A stretch of DNA of 64,000 nucleotides from positions 2,028,501 through 2,092,500 of the forward strand of contig NZ_AP021861.1 in NCBI RefSeq assembly GCF_009177095.1, written 5' to 3'. Shown one piece after another: positions 18,435 through 26,470 of the stretch. The notes under the pieces were generated by a model. The model was not told the origin of the DNA and ran no database searches. It saw only the letters and a program-made list of their open reading frames with translations. Each line of letters starts with the position of its first letter. The first letter of the stretch is position 1. Source of the stretch: Lacipirellula parvula. Its GTDB lineage: Bacteria; Planctomycetota; Planctomycetia; Pirellulales; Lacipirellulaceae. The translations under genes and the position numbers were made by a program.

Positions 18435-18977
18435 ATGGAAAAGCGTGCAAGCTTCGGCGATTCGTTCGGCGTTATTCTGTTGATCATTGCGATTGTCGGC
18501 GGCGTCTGGATGCTGCGCGGCGTCTCAAGCCCGAGCTCCGATCTCAAAGTCGGCACGCCGATGCCGCCGCTCGGCGTCGAAGGTTGGTTGAACGTCCCCG
18601 AGGATTTCGCGTTCGAGCCTGCCGGCAAAGTGGTCGTCGTCGACCTCTGGGCGACTTGGTGCGGGCCGTGCCGTGCGGAAATTCCGCGGCTCGCGAAGGT
18701 CGTTGAGAGGTACCAGCCCCTCGGCGTTCAGTTCGTCGGCTTGACTGACGAATCAAAACGCGACGTGCAGCTGATCAAAGAATTCGTGGCCGCACGGCCG
18801 GAGTTCACCTGGCCGGTCGGCTGGGGCGCGAGGGAGTTCTTCGACGCATTGCCGATCGAAGGCATCCCGACCGTGATCGTCTTCGGTCGCGACGGCAAGC
18901 TGCGCTGGTCGGCCGTCGGTTCTGGGCAGACGGGGCTAGAGGCCGCGCTCGATGCCGCCCTCGCCGAGGCTGGTTGA
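18435..18977 (+). CDS. TlpA-like membrane-anchored thioredoxin
   Basis: Thiol-disulfide oxidoreductase of the TlpA/ResA type (180 aa). An N-terminal membrane anchor (VILLIIAIVGGVWMLRG) places the thioredoxin fold outside the cytoplasmic membrane. The active site WATWCGPC has C76 and C79, and the cis-proline loop is GIPTVIVF. Expected to reduce or exchange disulfides in exported proteins, such as apocytochromes. No cytochrome maturation gene is adjacent. TATATT at 18422-18427 is only seven bases before the start codon; if it is a -10 box, the mRNA would be leaderless, which is speculation. Confidence 0.87.
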   Translation: MEKRASFGDSFGVILLIIAIVGGVWMLRGVSSPSSDLKVGTPMPPLGVEGWLNVPEDFAFEPAGKVVVVDLWATWCGPCRAEIPRLAKVVERYQPLGVQFVGLTDESKRDVQLIKEFVAARPEFTWPVGWGAREFFDALPIEGIPTVIVFGRDGKLRWSAVGSGQTGLEAALDAALAEAG

Positions 18978-19004
18978 CCGGCCTCCGCTGCGCGGTTAGG
19001 TGGG

Positions 19005-19027
19005 GTGCCACTGGCATCTTGCCAGTG
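19005..19027. repeat. Lone arm of GTGCCACTGGCA repeat
   Basis: CACTGGCATCTTGCCAGTG (19009-19027), preceded by GGGTGC, is one palindromic end of the element seen whole at 36832-36909, 46371-46445, 58034-58183 and 60113-60262. No second arm is found in the next 150 bases, so this copy is truncated or solo. Confidence 0.8.
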
Positions 19028-19077
19028 CTGAGGCGGACTCCCGCTCCGCCGTCGTGTTCGGCCGACGTTCGTTGTCG

Positions 19078-20382
19078 CTAATTCGTCAGCGGCTCGCGCA
19101 CATACACCACGCGAGGCTTGTGCTTCCCCGAAGCCTTCAGCGTCGTGTAATCAGTCGCATACCGCAGCCGCTCGCGACGTCGCTCGGGAACGCGGAAGTT
19201 GTCTCCCTTCTGGAAGATCACCATCGGCAACGGCATCTCGCCGAAGGCCCGCGTCCCCGCGAGCTGAGCAGGATACCAGTAGCCTTTGCCTTCCTCGTCT
19301 TCCAGATAGAACTCGGCGTACTGATGATTGTCGACCCACACCATGCGGGCCGGAACCTTCATTGTGCGGGCCATCGCGACAAAGAGCGCCGACAGTCCAT
19401 AGCAATCGGCTTCGCCGTCTTCGAGGGCTTTCGTCGCCGGCATATCCTCGGCGCCGTCGAGGTACTTCACCTTCGTGCGGACGAAGTCGTAGAGCGCTTC
19501 AACTTTTTGCCAGTCGGTCAGCTCGTCGATCTTGGCTTCAAGCTCCGCCAACTCTTCCTTGGTCTTCGGCTTCGGCTTTTCTTTTGCCGCTTTTTTCTTG
19601 GCGTCTTTATCGTCCACTGCGTCGGCTGCGACCGATGCGGCTGGCGCGACGGAAAGATTGGCGCTTCGAATCGCATTCGAATCTGCCGCCAGCTTGTCGC
19701 CCAACGTAACGCGCTTTTCCAGCGCTTCGGCAACCGCATCGCGAATCTCGCGGTCGTTCACTTCGATGAACGGGCTCGACTTCACGAACAGCTTCAAATC
19801 GCTCGGCGTCTTGGGCGGAATCCGCAGCCCGGCCGTTTCCGTCGGAGCGTAGACGTGATCGGTTTGGATTTCGTACGTCACCACCGCATTGGCCGTTTGC
19901 CGTGCGGGCAGCTGCGGGATCGAAATCAACATCTGGTTCGCGCCCGGCTTCGACCGCTTGTCGTCCGGCAGCGTGCGGAAGTCCACCGTTCCGAGGTCGG
20001 TGGGATACTCTTCTTCGATGATCTCCACGCGCTGCTCAGGACAAGAGAGCGGCGCCGCGACCATGATGTAAATGTTCTGAACCTCGCCCCCCTTGGCCTC
20101 GACGCGTGCGCCGATCCGCATCCGCCGCGTGACGGGCGCACCATAGGTCGGCTGGCCAGCGCTTGGCTCAGCGTTCTTGGCCTCGTCGCTTGCCGCGTCC
20201 GATTTATCGTCAGCAATAATCACGTCGGCCGCGGCCGTATCCGCCGCTTGCTGCGTATCATCAGCAGCGTGCAGCATGGCCGGCGCCGCAGCGAATGTGA
20301 GAGCGGCGGCGAACAAACGGCAGGGCAGGGGAGCGGTGCGAATTGACACGGAGCGCGAGTCCTGAGGTACGGAGCAGTCCAT
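19078..20382 (-). CDS. Secreted transglutaminase-like domain protein
   Basis: Periplasmic or secreted protein (434 aa from this start) with a signal peptide (LFAAALTFAAAPAMLHA). The C-terminal third is a transglutaminase-like fold: C327 in EADCYGLSALFVAMAR and H353 in VDNHQYAEFYLED, followed by a Trp/Tyr-rich strand, GYWYPAQL, in the place of the catalytic Asp. The middle has a beta-rich region and a Lys/Glu-rich linker (KKKAAKEKPKPKTKEELAE). An earlier in-frame ATG (20589) is rejected because its first 40 residues are the translation of a dyad repeat. Expected to act as a peptidase or transpeptidase on peptide bonds; the substrate is unknown. Confidence 0.82.
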   Translation of the reverse strand: MDCSVPQDSRSVSIRTAPLPCRLFAAALTFAAAPAMLHAADDTQQAADTAAADVIIADDKSDAASDEAKNAEPSAGQPTYGAPVTRRMRIGARVEAKGGEVQNIYIMVAAPLSCPEQRVEIIEEEYPTDLGTVDFRTLPDDKRSKPGANQMLISIPQLPARQTANAVVTYEIQTDHVYAPTETAGLRIPPKTPSDLKLFVKSSPFIEVNDREIRDAVAEALEKRVTLGDKLAADSNAIRSANLSVAPAASVAADAVDDKDAKKKAAKEKPKPKTKEELAELEAKIDELTDWQKVEALYDFVRTKVKYLDGAEDMPATKALEDGEADCYGLSALFVAMARTMKVPARMVWVDNHQYAEFYLEDEEGKGYWYPAQLAGTRAFGEMPLPMVIFQKGDNFRVPERRRERLRYATDYTTLKASGKHKPRVVYVREPLTN

Positions 20383-20477
20383 ACTCTCAGCATAGCCCAA
20401 GGGAAAAGCAGCGGCGAATTTGCCGGTCGTACCGGCCGCGACGACCAGCCGCATTGACTCAGGTTCTGAGTAATAAA

Positions 20478-20553
20478 AGCCACCGGCTCTGCCGGTGGAG
20501 GCGGCAAAAGCACGGCCAACTAGCACTTCGTCCACCGGCGGAGCCGGTGGCTT
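20478..20553. repeat. GCCACCGGCTC dyad repeat
   Basis: Arms AAGCCACCGGCTCTGCCGGT (from 20478) and its inverse ending at 20553 differ at one base. Each arm is itself a palindrome (CCACCGGC...GCCGGTGG). It lies upstream of the transglutaminase-like gene. A single arm of the same family occurs at 59738-59760. Confidence 0.88.
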
Positions 20554-20586
20554 GGATTCGGCGTATTCTCTGAACCTCAATAAACG

Positions 20587-20647
20587 CAAAAAAACTCGAA
20601 GCCGCCCGACCGCGTTCAGGATGGCGCGGTGCGAACGGCTTCGAGTT
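20587..20647 (-). terminator. Rho-independent terminator of Cys-rich gene
   Basis: On the minus strand AACTCGAAGCCG (20647-20636) pairs perfectly with CGGCTTCGAGTT (20604-20593) and is followed directly by a run of T (seven in total through 20588). It lies 25 bases after the stop of the 20672-21106 gene. Strong stem plus T-run make this one of the clearest terminators in the window. Confidence 0.88.
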
Positions 20648-20671
20648 CGTTAAATCAGCTCAAACAGCAGA

Positions 20672-21106
20672 TCAATCGGCGCCCGGCGACGGAACGGGCA
20701 TCGAGCCGCCTTGCATGATCTGCGGGGCGCTCATGATCGCTCCGGCGCCGCCGCCAGAGCAACCGCAACCCTCGGGCGACGCGTAACCGCCGTCGCCGCC
20801 GTAGCCCATCGTCACCATCCCGCCGGTGGCGCAGGGATCGGCGCACGGGTCCGCGCACGGGTCGACGGGCATGCACATCGGAGCTTGCGGCACGCACATC
20901 GGGCCGGCCATCATCGGGGCCGATACCGGCATCGTCATGGGCGTTCCCATGGCGAGCGGGGCGCCCATCACGGCCGGAGCGGTCATCGCGGTCCCGCAAG
21001 GCGAGCCTTTGTGGAACAAATTTCTGCAGCGGCCGATGCAGCTCGAGCATCCGCTGCTCGCGGCGACGGTCGTCGCCAGCGCCATCAGAATCGTCAATTT
21101 CCTCAT
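20672..21106 (-). CDS. Small Cys/Met/Pro-rich exported protein
   Basis: A 144-residue protein with a signal peptide (RKLTILMALATTVAASSGC) and a possible lipoprotein cysteine at SSGC|SSC, though the -3 position is not the usual Leu. The mature part is low complexity: many Met-Pro pairs, eleven or more Cys, and the tandem motif DPCADPCADPC, ending in a Gly-rich stretch. GGAGA nine bases upstream supports the start, and a strong terminator follows. I do not recognise a family. The Cys/Met pattern could bind metal (copper, for example) or form cross-linked surface material; both are guesses. The start context and terminator make it a real transcription unit. Confidence 0.75.
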   Translation of the reverse strand: MRKLTILMALATTVAASSGCSSCIGRCRNLFHKGSPCGTAMTAPAVMGAPLAMGTPMTMPVSAPMMAGPMCVPQAPMCMPVDPCADPCADPCATGGMVTMGYGGDGGYASPEGCGCSGGGAGAIMSAPQIMQGGSMPVPSPGAD

Positions 21107-21139
21107 GACTTGGTTCTCCGCTGCCAGCGCACTGTAGCG

Positions 21140-21246
21140 AAGGCGTAGAAGGGGGGAGGGGTGTTTTGCTTCAGGAGGGCAAAACGGAGGGTCCGGCAAC
21201 TCTACAACACGTGGAATGATGTGCAAACGCAACACGCGTTTTTTTT
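21140..21246 (+). ncRNA. Candidate small RNA with terminator
   Basis: On the plus strand a hairpin GTTTTGC (21163-21169), loop with AGGAGG, GCAAAAC (21179-21185) is followed by a short terminator-like stem AAACGC (21225-21230), loop AACAC, GCGTTT (21236-21241) and a T-run to 21246. No plus-strand gene ends just before it, so a short independent transcript is possible. Alternatively this is only the leader of the divergent genes. Confidence 0.25.
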
Positions 21247-21385
21247 CGCCCTCATAGCTTCCGCCTGCGCGCAGAAAAAATGCTACGCTTGTGCGGGTCG
21301 TAGGTGCGCACCCGCCCAAAGGAGTTATTGGTCTCACTTCGGTGCGCCTGCCGTGCGGATTGGACGAAGTCCGCGCTAAACGGTC

Positions 21386-22528
21386 ATGATGGAACGAGCA
21401 ACAGATATGCTGAGACGCGGCGTCCTGCCGTTCGCGATGGCGATGCCGTTGGCATGCGCCGCCGGGAATTCTGCCTTCGCGATGAATCATCCGGACGCCC
21501 TCAAGCAGGGCGGCGGAATCATCGCTGCCTCGGCGTCGCCAACACGCGGCTTCCCGAACGCGTCGCTGCGCCGTCAGCAAGAGGAAGACCAAGATCAAAT
21601 CTTCCTCATCAACACGCGCGCTATCGGCACGCGCTGCGAAGGCGACGCAATGTGTTCCGGCCTGGTGTGCGAAACGCACGCCGGCCTCGGCGGCCCGTAT
21701 GGTTGGGAATCGTTGAGCTGGGAACAGCTCTCCGCGGAACTCGCCAAGCCGACGCCGACGATCATTTACATTCACGGCAATCGCGTCGACTGCGGCTACT
21801 CGAAGTCGCACGGCCTCGCGATGTACCGCTCACTTGCCAATCGTCGTCAAGACGACGGACCGATCCGCTTCATCATCTGGTCGTGGCCGTCGTCGCAGAT
21901 TCGCGGCCAAGTGCGCGATTATCAGGTGAAGGCCGCCCGCACGAAGCAAGTCGGCTGGCAGCTCGCGTGGGCGATCGATCAGCTGCCGGCTGAAACGCCC
22001 CTCGCGGTGATCGGCTACAGCTACGGCGCCCGCGTGGCGACTGGCGCGCTGCACCTGCTCGCCGGCGGCCGACTCGGCTCGTTGGAGCTGAATGAACGTC
22101 TCCACCCCGAGCGCCCGCCAGTGCGAGCCGCCCTCGTCGCCGCCGCACTCGACGCCAATTGGATCCGTCCCGGCGGCTACCACGGTCGCGCGCTCGAACA
22201 AATCGACGAGTTACTGCTCGTCAACAATCACCTTGACCCGGCAATGCGGTTCTATCACCTCGCAATGGAAAGCGGCGCCCGCCCGCTGGGCTTCGGCGGC
22301 ACTGGCGGCCTCGGCCAATTCGCCACGCGCGTTCGTTCGGTTGACGTGACGAATTCCGTCGGCCGCCATCACGCGATCGAGGAGTATCTCTCCTCCTCCA
22401 GTCGCGTGACGCGCGTCCTGGAACAAGTCGCCCAGTTCCCGCCGCAACATCCGCAAGAGCCGGTCCTCGCCGACGCAGAAATGTCTGACGCCGAAGCCTC
22501 GGAAACCGAAGTCGCATTAGCCCCGTAA
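21386..22528 (+). CDS. Exported alpha/beta-hydrolase-fold protein
   Basis: Protein of 380 aa with an N-terminal signal-like segment (GVLPFAMAMPLACAAGNSAFA). The hydrolase fold is shown by the oxyanion-region motif IIYIHGN, the nucleophile elbow GYSYG with S212, and a late GRHHAIEEYL that can supply the catalytic His. An esterase or lipase role is expected; substrate unknown. Three in-frame ATG codons lie close together (21386, 21389, 21407); 21386 is kept. The last codons and stop (ALAP-stop) lie inside a GCCCCGTAAGGGGC palindrome of the repeat array that follows. Confidence 0.75.
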   Translation: MMERATDMLRRGVLPFAMAMPLACAAGNSAFAMNHPDALKQGGGIIAASASPTRGFPNASLRRQQEEDQDQIFLINTRAIGTRCEGDAMCSGLVCETHAGLGGPYGWESLSWEQLSAELAKPTPTIIYIHGNRVDCGYSKSHGLAMYRSLANRRQDDGPIRFIIWSWPSSQIRGQVRDYQVKAARTKQVGWQLAWAIDQLPAETPLAVIGYSYGARVATGALHLLAGGRLGSLELNERLHPERPPVRAALVAAALDANWIRPGGYHGRALEQIDELLLVNNHLDPAMRFYHLAMESGARPLGFGGTGGLGQFATRVRSVDVTNSVGRHHAIEEYLSSSSRVTRVLEQVAQFPPQHPQEPVLADAEMSDAEASETEVALAP

Positions 22529-22715
22529 GGGGCGACATGTTGTAGCCAGGGGCGTAAGCCCCTGGAATCGGTGCGGCCTAGGTGATGAAAGCCCCAGCGG
22601 GGCGACACCTTCCAGCTGAGTACGAACGATGTCGCCCCTCGCGGGGCTGCGTTTGGCTAAACCAGGGGCTCGCGCCCCTGGCTACAATATGCCGCCCCTG
22701 CCGGGGCTCCCGCCG
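22518..22715. repeat. Array of GC-rich palindromes
   Basis: Several GC palindromes in a row: GCCCCGTAAGGGGC around 22520-22533, CCAGGGGCGTAAGCCCCTGG at 22546-22565, GCCCCAGCGGGGC near 22591, GTCGCCCCTCGCGGGGC near 22631, CCAGGGGCTCGCGCCCCTGG at 22662-22681 and GCCCCTGCCGGGGC near 22694. The two long ones are inverse copies with flanking GTAGCC/GGCTAC, so the whole block can fold as one large hairpin made of smaller ones. Confidence 0.85.
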
Positions 22716-22754
22716 CCGTGGCCAAACCACCGCGCCCCCGCCATACTGGGCTGC

Positions 22755-23654
22755 ATGAACCTCAGCCAAGCCTACCTTAGCGGCGAGTGGATCCCGCTGC
22801 AAAACGCCCTCATTCCGCTCAGCGACGTCGGCTTCGGCCTTGGCGTCGTCGTCGTCGAACGCCTCCGCACGTTCGCCGGCCAGCCCTTCCGCGTCGAAGA
22901 GCATCTCAAGCGTCTCCACCGCTCGCTCGAAATCGTCGGGTGGAATGCCGCCGCGATCGTCGACGAAGTTCGCGCGGCTGTGGCTGCATTTCCCGACGTG
23001 AACGCCGAATTGATGGCGCCCGGCGATGATTGGTATGTTGCGATCTTCGTCACGCCCGGCGATTCCCCCGCCGCCACGCAGCCGCGCATCGGCGTCCACG
23101 GCGGCCCGCTGCCGTTCGCCGGCTGGGCCGACAAGTTTGATACCGGCGTCGACACCGTCATCACCGACGTCCGCCAAACGCCCGCCAACTGCTGGCCGCC
23201 GGAACTCAAGTGCCGCAGCCGCATGCACTACTATCTCGCCGACCAAGAAGCCGCCCGCCGGCAACCTGGCGCACGCGCCGTCCTCCTTGACCAACAAGGT
23301 TTCATCGGCGAAGCGTCGACCGCCAACGTCGTCGCCTGCTACGCCAACCGCGGCCTCGTCACCCCTCGCATCGACGGCGTCCTCCCCGGCATCAGCCAGC
23401 AGGTGCTATTCGAACTCGCCGACGCGGCCGGCATTTCCCACACCGAAGCCGACCTAACGCCCGCCGAGTTCGCACGCGCCGACGAGCTCTTCATCACCAG
23501 CACCTCGATCTGCCTGCAACCGATCGTCCGCGTCGATGGCCAACCCATCGGCAACGCCCAACCCGGCCCCGTCTACAAAAAATTCCTCGCCGCCTGGAGC
23601 GAGAAGGTCGGCGTCGACATCGCCGCCCAGGCACGGCAATTCGCGGCGAGATAA
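22755..23654 (+). CDS. Class IV PLP-dependent aminotransferase
   Basis: Fold-type IV PLP enzyme (299 aa, family length) such as a branched-chain or D-amino acid aminotransferase, or aminodeoxychorismate lyase. The PLP-binding lysine is K152 in LKCRSRMHYYLADQEA, and the cofactor loops GFIGEASTANVVACY and ELFITSTS are in their usual places. The N-terminal IPLSDVGFGLGVVVVERLRTF is the typical class IV start. I prefer the ATG at 22755 because the upstream in-frame extension runs through the palindrome array. Substrate cannot be assigned from sequence alone. It is followed with no gap by a small membrane protein. Confidence 0.85.
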   Translation: MNLSQAYLSGEWIPLQNALIPLSDVGFGLGVVVVERLRTFAGQPFRVEEHLKRLHRSLEIVGWNAAAIVDEVRAAVAAFPDVNAELMAPGDDWYVAIFVTPGDSPAATQPRIGVHGGPLPFAGWADKFDTGVDTVITDVRQTPANCWPPELKCRSRMHYYLADQEAARRQPGARAVLLDQQGFIGEASTANVVACYANRGLVTPRIDGVLPGISQQVLFELADAAGISHTEADLTPAEFARADELFITSTSICLQPIVRVDGQPIGNAQPGPVYKKFLAAWSEKVGVDIAAQARQFAAR

Positions 23655-23918
23655 ATGAGTAAATTCTGGCTAGCCATCGCTGGACTCGTGTTCGCCGTCC
23701 TCGCGGTGCTAGTGGCTCAGTCGCCGACTAATTACCTGGATGTGCCCCATCCCGCGGTAAAGCCTATCAGCGCTGGTTTGCTTGTGAGCGCGGTCTGGGC
23801 GATTTTCTTTCGCATGCAAATCGAGCAACGCCGAATTAGTCTCTTCGCGATGTTCGTTCTGGTGACGCTACTGGCCAGTTGGTTTGCTGCCGATCAGTTC
23901 TTCAATCCGAGGAGATGA
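23655..23918 (+). CDS. Small three-helix membrane protein
   Basis: An 87-residue protein whose ATG follows directly after the TAA of the aminotransferase gene, suggesting translational coupling. Three hydrophobic segments are visible (LAIAGLVFAVLAVLVA, ISAGLLVSAVWAIFF, LFAMFVLVTLLASWFAA) with a short basic loop QIEQRR between the second and third. No family recognised; function unknown. The GC content is lower than that of its neighbours. Confidence 0.6.
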   Translation: MSKFWLAIAGLVFAVLAVLVAQSPTNYLDVPHPAVKPISAGLLVSAVWAIFFRMQIEQRRISLFAMFVLVTLLASWFAADQFFNPRR

Positions 23919-24044
23919 TCGTTCTATAAGTTCGCTCGACAAAGATCTTTTCGAGTAGAAATCGGCCACCTATGTCGCTATACTGTTCGTTTGTGTAGGT
24001 CGGTCTGCGGCACTGTGTTAACTGTCGCGGCCATTGCCCGCATG

Positions 24045-24136
24045 TCGCGTGCTAATCACGCGATAACTTCACGCGCCGCAACAACTTAGCATTAATGTCG
24101 CCAAAAACGCGTCGAGGCGACAAAAAGCGATGCGAC
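24045..24136. repeat. TGTCGCC hairpin element (copy 1) and flanking hairpin
   Basis: First, TCGCGTG (24045-24051), loop CTAAT, CACGCGA (24057-24063). Then an element starting CAACAACTTAG (24079) with the hairpin TGTCGCC (24096-24102), loop AAAAACGCGTCGA, GGCGACA (24116-24122). The second hairpin and its leading CAACAACTTAG recur at 62948-62989. The rest of the 23919-24294 gap shows no gene. Confidence 0.7.
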
Positions 24137-24294
24137 AGCAGCCGCGGCTCAACGAGCCGCCGGAGCGCTGCCACTCTGCGGTTACAAGCGAACGGGCCAT
24201 TCTGCCGCCATCCCTTCGCCTATATCAGCCGTACCCCTTCCGCTAGAATTGCGAGTCTCACGACCCAATCCAACGCTTACGCCTCTCAAGTGCC

Positions 24295-25788
24295 ATGTTC
24301 GAAGCCCTCCAAGACGGTCTCTCCAGCGCCTTCAAAACCCTCCGCGGGCAGGGGAAGCTCTCCGAATCGAACATGCGCGACGGGCTGAAGCTCGTCGAAC
24401 GCTCGCTCCTCGAAGCCGACGTCAGCTTCGCGGTCGTCCGCGACTTCATGAAGCGCGTCAACGACGAGGCGGTCGGCGAGGCGGTGCTCAAGTCGCTCAA
24501 CCCGAGCCAGCAGGTCGTCGGCGTCGTCTACCAGGCCCTCGTCGACTTCATGGGTCCGGTCGATCACTCGCTCCACCTCAAGGGGAAAGGCGAGCTGACG
24601 ACGATCATGATGTGCGGTCTGCAGGGCTCCGGCAAAACGACGACTACCGGCAAGCTCGGCCGCCAGCTCAAGGCCGCGGGCCGTATGCCGTTGATGGTCG
24701 CGTGCGACTTGCAGCGTCCCGGCGCCATCGACCAGCTCCACATTCTCGGCGAGCAGCTCGAAGTCCCGGTTTTTTCCGATCGGACGCAAAAGGATCCCGT
24801 CGCGGTTACGAAGGCCGCGCAGGCCCACGCGAAGAAGATCGGCGCCGACGTCCTGCTGCTCGATACGGCCGGCCGACTCCATGTCGACGAAGCTCTCATG
24901 GAAGAGCTCAAGCGGGTCGACCGCCAGGCGATGCCCGACCAAGTGCTGCTCGTCATCGACAGCATGACCGGCCAAGACGCGGTGAACAGCGCCCAGGCGT
25001 TTAACGACGCGCTCGAACTCGACGGCGTCATTCTCACGAAGCTCGACGGCGACGCCCGCGGCGGCGCCGCCCTCTCGGTGAAGCATGTCACCGGCGTGCC
25101 GATCAAGTACATCGGCGTCGGAGAGCACCTCGACGCCCTCGAAGAATTCCATCCCGACCGGATGGCCGGTCGGATCCTGGGACAGGGCGATATTCTCACG
25201 CTCGTCGAAAAGGCGCAGCGCGAGTTCGACCAGGACGAGATGGCCCGTCAGGAAGAGCGGCTGCGGAAGGGCGAGTTCACTCTCGACGACTTCCGCAAGC
25301 AAATGAGCCAGATCAGTCGGCTCGGCCCGCTGCAAAAGATCATGGGCATGATCCCTGGCATGGGCGGCCTGATGAAGCATCTCGACAACGTCGACGCCGA
25401 GCAGGGCATGCGGCGGATGCTCGGCATCGTCGACTCGATGACGGCCGAAGAAAAGCGAAATCCCTCGAAGGTGATCGACCAGAACCGCCGCCGCCGTATC
25501 GCCGCGGGTTCCGGCGTTCAGCCGCACGAGGTGAACGAACTGGTCAAGCAGTTCGACGCCATGTCCCAGGTGATGACCGCCATGGCGGGCAAGGGCGCTC
25601 GCGACCGCATGAAAATGGTCCGCGACCTGCAAAACGGCGCCATGGCCAACCCTGGCGGCCAATTGACCCGGCAAAAGCAGGCTTCGGGCAAGCGGTTGAG
25701 CCCGCAGGAGAAGGCGAAACAGAAAAAACAGCGGGAAAAAGAGATGCGTAAGCGTCGCCGCGACGAAAAAGGGGGGAACAAGGAGTAA
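24295..25788 (+). CDS. ffh: Signal recognition particle protein Ffh
   Basis: SRP54-type GTPase (497 aa) that binds SRP RNA and signal sequences and delivers ribosomes to FtsY. The N domain occupies residues 1-90. The G domain has P-loop GLQGSGKTTT at 108-117, the DLQRPGA block, DTAGR, the TKLDGDARGG guanine-specificity loop and the C-terminal closing loop. A Met-rich M domain follows (LQKIMGMIPGMGGLMK), then a Lys/Arg-rich C-terminal tail. It heads the common ffh-rpsP-trmD-rplS order. No SRP RNA gene is seen nearby. Confidence 0.97.
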   Translation: MFEALQDGLSSAFKTLRGQGKLSESNMRDGLKLVERSLLEADVSFAVVRDFMKRVNDEAVGEAVLKSLNPSQQVVGVVYQALVDFMGPVDHSLHLKGKGELTTIMMCGLQGSGKTTTTGKLGRQLKAAGRMPLMVACDLQRPGAIDQLHILGEQLEVPVFSDRTQKDPVAVTKAAQAHAKKIGADVLLLDTAGRLHVDEALMEELKRVDRQAMPDQVLLVIDSMTGQDAVNSAQAFNDALELDGVILTKLDGDARGGAALSVKHVTGVPIKYIGVGEHLDALEEFHPDRMAGRILGQGDILTLVEKAQREFDQDEMARQEERLRKGEFTLDDFRKQMSQISRLGPLQKIMGMIPGMGGLMKHLDNVDAEQGMRRMLGIVDSMTAEEKRNPSKVIDQNRRRRIAAGSGVQPHEVNELVKQFDAMSQVMTAMAGKGARDRMKMVRDLQNGAMANPGGQLTRQKQASGKRLSPQEKAKQKKQREKEMRKRRRDEKGGNKE

Positions 25789-25922
25789 CACGCTCTGGGC
25801 GGGGCCTGAGTCGGTCTGGCGGTTCCAAAATGCTGGCAGAAGGGCCCTTGCCAAATACCCCCACATTCTGACAAGATACTGGATTCCCGTCTGGCCCCTA
25901 AGCTATGCCTGGGCGGGCACTT

Positions 25923-25944
25923 GTGAACTGTGAAAGCGGTTCAC
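25923..25944 (+). promoter_or_regulatory. Leader hairpin before rpsP
   Basis: GTGAAC (25923-25928) and GTTCAC (25939-25944) form a six-base stem in the 5' leader, ending 13 bases before AGGAG (25958-25962), the ribosome binding site. It could be a leader control hairpin of the ribosomal protein operon, but the stem is short and no known leader motif is matched. Confidence 0.3.
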
Positions 25945-25969
25945 GCACCGATTACCGAGGAGATTGAAC

Positions 25970-26437
25970 GTGGCGGTATGCATCCGCATGAAGAAGATGG
26001 GCCGCACCCATCGCGCCTTCTTTCGCATTTGTGCGACCGACAAGCGCGCCCCGCGCGACGGTCGCGTCCTGGAAGAGTTGGGCACTTACGACCCGTCGGT
26101 TCCTGATACCGACGCGCGGGCGTTGTTCAACCAAGAGCGAGTCGCCCACTGGCTGAGCGTTGGCGCCCAGCCGAGCGAGAAGGTCGCTGTCCTGATCAAG
26201 AAGTACGGCCCGAACGGCACGCACCTCGAACAGCAAACGAAGGCTCTCGAGAAGCTGAAGGGCCCGAAGACGGTTCCGGATGCCGGCCCCGCCGCTCCGT
26301 CGCGCAAGAAGTTGGCTGAAGAAGCTGCCGCCAAGGCCGCTGAAGAAGCCGCTGCGGCGAAGGCTGCCGAAGAAGCGGCCGCTGCCGCTGAAGCTCCGGC
26401 TGCTGAAGAGGCTCCGGCCGAATCGGCTGAAGGTTAA
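25970..26437 (+). CDS. rpsP: 30S ribosomal protein S16 with long acidic tail
   Basis: S16 binds 16S rRNA in the 30S body. The protein (155 aa) starts with AVCIRMKKMGRTHRAFFRI, the standard S16 N-terminus, and continues through KVAVLIKKYGPNGTH. The GTG at 25970 is chosen because AGGAG lies seven bases upstream; the TTG at 25964 would sit on the ribosome binding site. After the roughly 95-residue core there is an Ala/Glu-rich C-terminal extension (from about residue 105, EEAAAKAAEEAAAAKAA and similar), which most S16 proteins do not have. Usual place in the ffh-rpsP-trmD-rplS order. Confidence 0.95.
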   Translation: MAVCIRMKKMGRTHRAFFRICATDKRAPRDGRVLEELGTYDPSVPDTDARALFNQERVAHWLSVGAQPSEKVAVLIKKYGPNGTHLEQQTKALEKLKGPKTVPDAGPAAPSRKKLAEEAAAKAAEEAAAAKAAEEAAAAAEAPAAEEAPAESAEG

Positions 26438-26470
26438 TCACGCGGCGAGCAGCCAAGGAGCCGTCCAACC

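Noticed and set aside
20383-20589. N-terminal extension of the transglutaminase-like protein
   Set aside because: The extra 69 residues translate the GCCACCGGC dyad repeat and precede a good signal peptide.
23919-24294. SRP RNA gene next to ffh
   Set aside because: No GGAAG-type tetraloop region or conserved SRP helix 8 sequence is present in the gap.
24286-25866. A 526-codon open frame antisense to ffh
   Set aside because: Shadow of ffh on the other strand; composition is Leu/Val/Asp/His-rich without any motif.
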